From positions 174,782 to 213,082 of the forward strand of contig NW_003149272.1 of the NCBI RefSeq assembly GCF_000003605.2: 38,301 nucleotides of DNA, written 5' to 3'. This document shows positions 24,801 through 35,400 of the stretch, piece by piece. Under the pieces are notes generated by a model. It was not told the DNA's origin. It saw only the letters and a list, made by a program, of their open reading frames with translations, and made no database searches. Positions within the stretch are counted from its first letter, which is position 1. Each line of letters opens with the position of its first letter. Source of the stretch: Saccoglossus kowalevskii. Its lineage: Eukaryota > Hemichordata > Enteropneusta > Harrimaniidae. Position numbers and translations under genes: made by a program.

Positions 24801-27800
24801 TTCCTAAGATCTTCTCAAAACAACGAAAAAATACTTTTTTTTTGAAAATTTACAAGCCATATGTGGTTAAAGCTATTTTTTGACCACAAGATTTTGACCA
24901 CAAGCACATGTACTCGTGATGTCTATTTACCTTTCAGTTTATGATCAAGATATTCCAACATCACTCGGATTATTTGTATGACAGCAATGATAAAAGAACC
25001 AAAGGCCAAGGACCCTAAATGATACCTGCGAAGGACAAGCATTTTATTGGTGTAAAAAAAAACTTCCTACACACACATGCTTAAGGTAGAATGCTACTCG
25101 TGCATTTTTGACATGTGTCCATATTACTCACTTGTCCACATATAAAGTTGTTAAATAATATGCTAAAAATAGTAGCAGTTTTCATAGAGTATATTGAAAA
25201 AATCCACTAAAAAATCTGTAAATTTTGTAATACTTTTATACATCAAAAAGTACCATGTAATACATTATATACTGTGGAATACTTTATTTTCGCTGGAATT
25301 AATTTTCGCTTAAAAGGTTTTTTGGGCATTTTGTATGGAATTTATTTTTACTGATTTTTGATAAGTTTAATGTGAAATATAGGAAAAAAAGTATATTCGC
25401 TGGATTTTATTTTCACGGAATCATCCCTTCAGTGGAAATAGCGAAAATAAATTCCAAGCGAAAATAAAGTATTCTACAGTATTATTTTTTCATCATATGT
25501 CAAAATATACATATTTTTACGTCCTGTGGAAAGCCTTCTGGAGGCGATAAGTAGTACAAAACGATTCATTGAATCTCTTGTTTACTATTTTGTAGGTGGA
25601 TATCTTTCATCTTTTTATTTATTTGATAACATGAATAAAGAAAAATTACCTTAACGATCTTCCTAATGAGTAAGAGACTGGAAACACTGGAATATCCTTA
25701 GGTTTTGTGAAAGCCCAGTAATATGAAGCGAACGCTCCAGCCAGAACAATTTGATCCAATGCAACGATGAAATTCATAATCCAAAACAGTCCAAAGAGAA
25801 TATAAATCTGCATGCGAAAAAGATTGGGATCTCCGCTGTACTCAACAAAGATACACTGTGCTCCGGTGTTGTTGCCATCAAACAGCTAGAAAATAAAACA
25901 TTTTTTCTTTTAGAATGTACTTTCGTTACTAATAAAATGCAAAAAAAAATAATTGTATTTGGCGCACAAGGTTTGTTAATGTGATTTTTTCGGGAGAAAG
26001 ATGCGTGGTCTACTTTTTAATCCAGCAAGAAAAAAAATGTATAAAATCTTAGATCAGCTTCTGCAATAATTATTTTTTTTGTTTTTGGTGGTCCAACTGC
26101 TGGCGTTGAAAGTCAACGAAAGTGGATTTTTCAATGAAAATATAAGCCCCTCCCCAAAAAAAATATTTGATGATCAATATAACGGCGATTTTTTGGATGG
26201 GCGAATTTATGTCAGAGTCCGGTAGGTTTCATTTTATTATACTGAATGTCACTGTTGTCTCCCCTGACTTTTTATGTTCAAATTTCATGTGCAACAGCTG
26301 ATACATAGTGCATTTTGCCACGAACACCTTATATCCATGTGTGGGACTACATGACTGGGCTGTCTGTGGCAATCTTTCTGTCAAAAGGCAATTTGATGTG
26401 CTATCTGGCATTAACCTGTCAATAACCTTGGAACCTTACTGTGATTTCCCCAAAGTTCCATCTATTAGTTAATGAATCTTGGTCATCAAGTCTGTGGCAC
26501 ATGACAGTTTTTGGTGTTCAACATCAGGTAGGATTTGAACTTGGGTCTACTACCGATGCTACAACCGCTATCCTACCAGTGACCGATGAAAATATACTTA
26601 CTGTGACATCACAGGATGTACCATTAGCAATAGGATAGTCAGTAGGTGCATTGGCAATGGCATAAGTAGCACTACCAGAGGTGGCTAGGTAAACAGCTAA
26701 CACAATCCAGAATGCAAATAGCGCAACCTCAAGCAAAAATGGAATGACAGGCCATAAAAGTGTGAACATACAACTTGAAACTGCCCTGCAACCAAAGAAA
26801 AAATAAAGAACCTAGGTAATCAAGTGCAACTGACATAAGGCACAATTAAAACAGTGCATGCTAGGTTTGGTGCTACAATATTCCAGGATTTGTTGCCATA
26901 GCAACTGATGTTATTTTTTCATGGTGATCACAAAATCAGTACAACGTGTTCAGCATTTGATAGAAAGTAGGAATGTAAATTTAATGAACTAAATTGAGTC
27001 GTTTATCAAATTATTACAGACTACTTACACCTTAAAGACTTTTTGAGTTCAAATATAAATAGTTTTCTGGCAATTCCACCACCTCCAAAAATTATTAGGT
27101 GTTCATTGTCCAATGAATAGAATGCTTACAGTAATGTAAAGATACTTTTTGGGTCTTTTGTATCAAGTTTATTTACCCTGATATATCAGTGAATGTAAAA
27201 TACTTTATTTTCAGTTGGAATTAATTTTCGTTATTTTCGCTTCAGAATTGATTCAGTGAAAATAAAATCGAGCGAATATACCTTTTTTTTCTACATTTTA
27301 CATTCTACTTGTCAAAAATCAGTGAAAATAAATTCCATACAAAAAACACAAAAAGTCCTTTCAGCAAAAATTAATTCTACCTAAAATAAAGTATTTAACA
27401 GTATTCACTGGATTTCATTTCACTGAATCATTCCTTCTCCGAAAATAAGTTCTAAACAAAAATAAAGTATTTTACAGTATTTAACAATTTCATTTTTAAA
27501 CATTTAGGCAATTTTTGATTCATAAATTAACAGTTGTTATAAATTACCGGTACTCTATGTGAGATTGATTAGCACTAGAGCCATTATACAACAATTGAAA
27601 TATTGTTCAAATTAATTTTAGAAACTTATTTGATCTTTTGAAAATGTAATTTAGCACATTCATTTCATAGGGTAAAAAATGTCCAACAAACTTCTGAAAA
27701 CAAATTTGGCCAAGAAATTTTTTCCAGGAACGAGTTGCATATACTCTCATGACAATTAAATAAATACTATTTCTCCATATCAGAAATATATAATTATTTT

Positions 27801-29403
27801 TTTCCTGAACATCAGTGGATTTTGCAAAATTAGTTATAATGCTGTATAGAAAGATCAGGTACAGGTAAGAAAAGGTGGATTGAATGCCATACCTGCTGCC
27901 TTCTTTGATCAATGCAATTGCCAGTCTGATTCGCTTAAACAGGAATATTACAATCAAAATCAGAATAGCAAGAACTACACCCAGGATGATAGCTGAAAAA
28001 TTAAATAAAAGATGTTTATTCATCATGAACAGAAACTTTTATTGAATTTCATTAAGTTTCACCAAAATACAATCTAAGAAACACCCACTGGTTGTAGGTC
28101 TCAGACCATTAATAGCTCATGTCTTGTTCTCTTGGTATGCAAGGGCAACCAACCCTGCCAATTATATTTCTACTTTCTGTGTCTTAACCACAAGGCACTC
28201 AGGGATGGTGTGAACTCCACTTTTGTCATGTTAGTTGTGAGAGTCGTGCATGTCAAGGTGTTTATTGACAAACCCCTTTACATTTCTGCAACTTTTCTTT
28301 CTGAGCCACTTGAAAATAATAAGTAATGAATTCCTTTTGTGCTTTGCACCCATACGTGAGAGATTGACCGGAGACAAGCACTTGATTACATACAGACGTC
28401 TTGTGCAAATTAGACTCACAATTTAAAACTACTGTAAGCTATGAAAACCTATAAAATCATGTTGGCAACAAAAGTGAACAAAGCCCTACAATTCAAACGT
28501 AATCCCACACACTTGCAGTAACAAAGAATTTTCTTTTTCTTCCATAAATTTTTAAGCTGCTTTTAGTCATGAAATACATTGATTGTGAATGCCTGCCAGC
28601 TCATAAAAAATCAGTGTTTTTGTACATCCATTGTTTTTCAAAATTAGTGAAAAGTTGCGTGTCTTGATTTGACTCATGATTGAGTTATTTTACGTCATTT
28701 CAATTCAAAATTACATGTGTGAATTATACATGCCATACATCCAAATTCTAGTAAGACCATTCTAGTGTAGGTCACGATCACTCATGATTTTAGGGGCATT
28801 CACAGTGACTACCTCAGAAGATGCATCTCTGGAAATACATTTTTTTTATAAAATTTGAAAAACAGGGTAGCCATTTTTACATTTTAGCACACACATGCTA
28901 CTTTCAATAGTTTTTCTAGTATTATTATTCACACATGAATGCTAACATTATCAATATTGAAAAGAGTGTAACATTCAACTTACTGAAAGCCAGCCATGTT
29001 TCCTTCATGTCTAAATAGCTTGTAAGATTTGTTGTGAATTCAAACTCAATGGATGAAGTATCAACACTGGCTAATTCAGCGTATTCAGTGTAACACAAGT
29101 AAATACCTGCAATAAAATAAATGTTTCAGTCACATGCGTAAAACAGTTGCAAAAACTGCACAATATTTCTGATATAAAATAAACTGATTTGAAAAATGTA
29201 TCTCCCTATCCTTTGAACAATCTTGTGTTTATTTTGACTTTGACAATTTTAATCCCAATAAGCCTATTCTCCTGGACATTTTTATGAGTTGCCTAGGGGG
29301 GTTATAACGACAATAAGGAAATCGTAAACTGCTTATAACAAACATACACTTATGGTACCAAAAAAAAAAAGGGAGAGAGAGATATATATAGAGAGGGAGA
29401 GAG

Positions 29404-29434
<31 letters not shown>

Positions 29435-32400
29435 CTGTAAAATGACTAATTTTCACTGGATTTAAATTTCGCTGATTTACCATTTCAGGCATATTTAGTG
29501 GAAATTTTTAATTCACAATTTTACCATTTAGATAAGGTGTTCTATGCTAAATTTTACATATATATATATATTTTACATATTCACTGGGTTTTAATTTAGC
29601 ACATTTTCTAGTCAGCGAAATAAGCAAAATTAAAACCCACTGAATAATTAACCCTTTTACAGTATTGTGGATGAATAAATGCCTTAGGTATTGTTTATGT
29701 TAATCAAACAGTGTTTATGTAATGCATGTTATTTTTCAATAAAGCAAATATGGTTTGCAAAAAATGTGATTTGGCAATTTCAGACCTATTATATACCGGT
29801 AGTCTTAATTAAAGTAATCCATCTAAACACAAACATCACAGATAAAGAACTAACACTTCTTGGACAGTATCAAAATACTGATGGACAGATTTTAAATTAT
29901 TTATTTTAACACAATTTTGGAGCTACATTCGACACATTTTTAGATATTTTCTTGAAATTTCCTTGTTAATTTTTAACCAAATAGACGTAATTGTGTTTCC
30001 TACAAGAGTTCATTAATTTATAAGCAATACTGCTTGATGTATAATGATATTGTTAGTGAAACAGCGATGCACATGTAAATTGAAACATTGCCTAGCAGAT
30101 TATTATCGCTGTGACAGTAATTTTACAAACGGTGACAAAAGATGACTTTGACATGCAAGGGATTGAAATTAATAATGAAGGTTGTATTTAGTGGACAAAT
30201 TATGACTGGACCAATTATGTTTCAGTTCAGGAAAAACAAGCCGCTTAGAGATTTTAGTCGATATGAGGAGCTGAGATACGAACATCAAGTTACAGAAATC
30301 AAATTATGAAAAGGAGTTATGAAAACATCTAATTACATAAGTGACCACACCCATATTTTAGAAACAACATCTGAATAGGTGATTTTCCGTACAACTGCGA
30401 GATCTCGCGAGATGCATGAAAGACGCGCGTCGAACGTCTGCCGCAAAAATCGAACGATTTGATTTTGAACTCAAATTTCTTTTCTTCGTAGCTCACATCG
30501 ACCGGCCGATCTTCGACAGAGGAATATTGCATTCGAATATCCTCACTTAGTCGAAATTGCCCATCATCAAATGTGTACAGCACATTATTGACATGGAAAT
30601 GTCACCCAAAATACTTCGCGTTTGTCGAATCCCACGCGATGTTTGACGCGACTACGACGCTATGACCTTTGTTTGTCCTGTTTTTTACGTTCGATTTCAC
30701 GCATAACGCGTGATTCTCGCAGTAAACGGAAAATGGTCTATTGTTACTCAATGTTCAATCAACAGTTAACCAAACTTCAAGTTACGATCAACATACATTT
30801 TTAGTTTTTGTTGAGCATTATACTTTTAGTAACTCAAACTTGAATTAACAGTTACAAATATATGTTGCCCGTAACTCAAAGTTACAATTTGGGCAAGATT
30901 TTGCAAAAGTGGGCATGATTTCAAAAATAGTGGTGTGGTCATTTATGTAACTGAATGTTTTCGTAACCCACGTTCGTAACCCAAGTTCGTAAGTCATGTT
31001 CGTAAGTCACATTCGTAAGTCACATTCGTAAGTCACGTTCGTAAGTCACGTTCGTAACACAAACAATTCAGAATTTTGTATGATATCAGCGTAGCTTTGA
31101 ATTATTTGGAGAGATGCATCTTTTCAAATGTTTATGCAACTAATTTTGGACATTATTTCACTACCATCTAATTTTATTAATTACATTTAAGTGTCATTCT
31201 ATACGTACCAAGGGCCAGCAACAGAAATAAGAGTATAATAATTAACCAAACCACAATACCAGCAATCCATCTCATTAATACTATGAAAATGAAACTAATA
31301 AGCATTCCAATTACCGCTCCACTGAAAAAAAAAAAAATCTATCATTAATTCAGAAATAAAAACTTGGGAGTTCATACCGAAACAAAAACTTTCCATTGCC
31401 CAATTATTACAGGTGAAAAGAACAACCTTCAATAATGAACCAATTTTCGTCAAAACAAACACGGTGAACCATCCTCCAAATATACTTTCATTAAAACGGA
31501 ACGCACATGAATTCTGTAATACGCATTTACTGTATTTGTTCTATTAGTAGCGCATACACTTACATAAATTACAAGTTTTTGTTTCTATGGTTAAAATAAG
31601 TAATATTTTAATGATTCAGTATACAACAAATGTCAGTGATTTTTAGTCTGTATGCACTGGTAATTAAAGATGCTCTTCTAATAGAGCAAATATGGTAGTA
31701 TAGTTCTTACTATTTTCACATACGCTAATGGGTCATGGTTGACACATACTTAGGGATGTTTTGTCCCCAATCTCAAAATTAATATTCCACTATATTTTAC
31801 TTCACTGATGACATTACAACTAAAACATCTTGTTAACAATCTGCCTTGATCAAAATGCCCATATTTTTGTCCCATTTTCACTCACTTAATTCTCTATGGC
31901 ACATACACTAAAACATTTTTTTAATATTTGGAATGAAACTCGCTTTTTCATCTTGGTTCCTTAAACCAATTTACACTCTGTCAGAGCAAGATACAAACCA
32001 TAGGTGTGTTTGCTAATTAAGTTGAATTGTCTACTTAGACATCAAAATGTTTTCTATTATCATTCCATTTGCTGTATTATTTCTGTGCAGCGATAACTTT
32101 GATGTTTAGTTTAGATTATTCGTATTTCTATTATGATCCTTATGACTATATTACCCCGATCAGTGATTGGTTTAGAACCAACCTATCACAACTTGAGTTT
32201 CGTGTCATGTGACACTTGAGAACCTCGCGGCTCTGCCATTATTATTTTGTTGTTTCAAGCTGATGTAGATGTTTCCCATTTCATAGTTCAATAAATGTCA
32301 ATCCTGACATGAAACTTTCCGACTTCGTTAATTGTTCCAACCTATAGTATACAGTGGTTATACTCCGAGCCAAATCACAGCCACACACTCTTCTCATGCA

Positions 32401-35400
32401 ACATAGAAGTACAAAGTACAGGATGATTGGGGGTCAAACTTTTTTTTCAGATTTCACTACATAACAGCACAAGTAACTCACCCAATGAGAAACGTCCACG
32501 TCTCTGTGATATCATCAAATACTTTATCAGCAATGGCTCTGGCGTTGATATAATATGCAAGAGCTCTGCAATTAGAAATTATATGAAGTCAATGCGAGAA
32601 TGCCACACACACAAAGTAACGACTGATAAGTGGAAACCAAAGTATCGGTAACCACATGGATTGAACTATACAATGTATAAAGGGTATATAAAACAATTTC
32701 ATAACAATTGAATTCAGACTTGATAGGATAGACTGATACATATACAAATTTGCATGCTAACATATGCAAAACGTATGCTAATATATGCAAATGTATGCTA
32801 ATATATGCAAATGTATGCTAACATATGCATATGTGTGCTAACATATGCAAAATGTATGCTAACATATGCATATGTGTGCTAATATATGCATATGTGTGCT
32901 AATATATGCAAACATATGCTAATATATGCAAATGTATGCTAATATATGAAAATGTATGCTAACATATGCAAAATGTATGCTAACATATATGCAAAATGTA
33001 TGCTAACATATGCAAAATGTATGCTAACATATGCAAAACATATGCTTATATATGCAAAATATTTGCTAATATATGCAAATTGTTGCAATTTGATTGGAAG
33101 AGATAACAGAGTTCACAATAACTTACATTTGAGCAGCTTCTAAATCATCAAGTGAGATAGTTTGGTTATTAGCATCTACTAGGGTATGGTTACTTGAATC
33201 TGTGATTAGACCACTTGCAGCCTCCACCGCTGTTACAATGAAAGACGGGATACATCGACCATACACTAGTAGACAAAGAAACAATCAACAATTGATAAAT
33301 GAATTCAATTCATGTAGACTATTAAAGTTTCTACGTGCCAATCATATTAAGGATATTGTCTTAAGGTTTTGGAAGCCATGCACACACATGGTGATTGAAG
33401 TCAGGACTGCTCAATATACTACTGTAAAACATGTTGAAAAAGCGACATGCTATTTTAGCGGATTGTGGTCAATTATCTTGGTCGATACCTACATATATAT
33501 ACAATGGTGTTTAAAGAGATACATACAGTAAAACATGTTGAAAAAACTGTCAAGTGTAATTAGGAAGCAACCCAGATTTTTATGTTCTGGATTATACAAA
33601 TCCCCAAGCCTTGGCCATTTTGAATTTAAAAGTCATTAGCGACATCTTGATTTAGCGAATCAGTTCTCTCGCTAAATTCACTAAAAAGACATGCTCGCGA
33701 CAAACGGCATGTTTTACAGTATATAAAATGACAAGAATGGTTTAACAACAGCGAGTGCTCTATTGACCAAAATACCAAATGTAATTTCACATGCATATAT
33801 TAGAAATATAATTGCTGTACTTAAATACCATAATAAAATACAATGTTTACATCATTGATAGCCAAAATAAATAGACAAAAAGACATTAGCTGAACTACAA
33901 TAATTATTTCTTCGGTTTTGGTGCAACTTAAATTTTGTCAGTTTTTCTGTTGATAATTTTGGTTCAGATGGAAATAATTCCTTATTGGCTACTTGTTAGA
34001 TACAGGTAAAGATTTTTAAAAAAATTCTGAAATAATTTGTGGGTATAAAATTTACGAATGTTGACATAAATTGACTTTGGTGCTTAGAAAAGTTAAACAG
34101 ATTTTAGCAAAATATAATTGCTGAACATTTTTGCTTAATACTGTAAAATTTTCGCTATTTTCGCTGAAGGAATGATTCAGTAAAAATAAAATCCAGCGAA
34201 TATACCTTTTTTTCTATATTTTACATTCAACTCGTCAAAAATCAGTGAAAATATATTCCACACAAAAGACCCAAAAATTCGTTTCAGCGAAAATTAATTC
34301 CAGCTAAAATAAAGTATTTTACAGTACATGTATACGTACATCTCTAAAGTAAACAAGCAGTCTGTCGGCTGAGATAGCTCCGCTGTTAGCAAGGCACATT
34401 TTAATTAAAGAACTCATTAGAAAATGAACAATATGCATAGTATCAAAGCAATCGGTCTTACCGGTACTGTTTTCAACAAGAAATTTAATGGAATTTACCA
34501 AAAATAACAAAAATATTCATCAAAATTGGATAATTGAAGATATCATCGCGAAATGAACAAATCTGAGAGAGGTCCACATGTAGTACCTATATGTATAGTA
34601 TCAAAGCAATCAGACTTGCGGTTTTTAACAAGTCTAAAAAATATCACTTTTTACCAAAAAAGACAAAAATAATCATTTAAATTAGAGAATTGAAGATATC
34701 ATCATGAAATGAACAAATCTAAGAGAAGCCCGCCCAAGGTACATATACACCAAGTATAAAAGCATTCAGGCTTGTAGTTTTTAAGAAGAAGTCTAAAAAG
34801 TAAAACATTGACACGGACAATCACTCATATGATAAGCTCCCCTCGACAAAGTAGACAGTGGAGCTAAAAATGTACAATAACAAAACAAACGTGTAACGAT
34901 TTGATTACTTACAATCAGATGATTCCAAGTAGTATGATGCACATTCATCATCTTCAAACAGAGTTAATGGACTCTAATAAAAAAAATTAAAAAAATCAAT
35001 TACAGAAGTATATCAACATTACAATTTTAATTCATTTTAAAGAGGCAGGCATTTCTGTTAGGTACCAAGGTAATCTACCGGTAAGCTTGAAAATGAATTG
35101 AATCCACTGCTGCACAAGGGACTGAAGAATTTGGTCATAATCTTGTAAGTATCAATCATTCAAACATATAAAAAATAAACAGTAATAAAACCACCAGTGC
35201 GTCATGGGAAATGTAATTTGCATGGTTCACCCAGTTGTTTAGGCAATAATGACGTTATGCAACTTGAAAAAAAGGCTCCAACAAATTAAAAAAACAGGCG
35301 TTAAGTTTGCCGGAAAAAGTGATTTTGCGGCACCCCGAAGAGATGTTTCACGCTTGAGTGTTATTTGGATACTGAAAACTGGCGGCCATCATTCCTTTTA

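Noticed and set aside
27607-28026. 139-codon minus frame taken as one exon
   Set aside because: Only 27893-27992 is coding; the part after the GTATGG donor and the part before the acceptor are intron read-through.
32150-32340. Possible TIR element around TTACCCCGATCAGTGATTGG
   Set aside because: No convincing matching opposite end could be found by eye.
32946-33143. Frame of repeated KMYANIYAK-type peptide
   Set aside because: Translation of the octamer-like minisatellite inside an intron.
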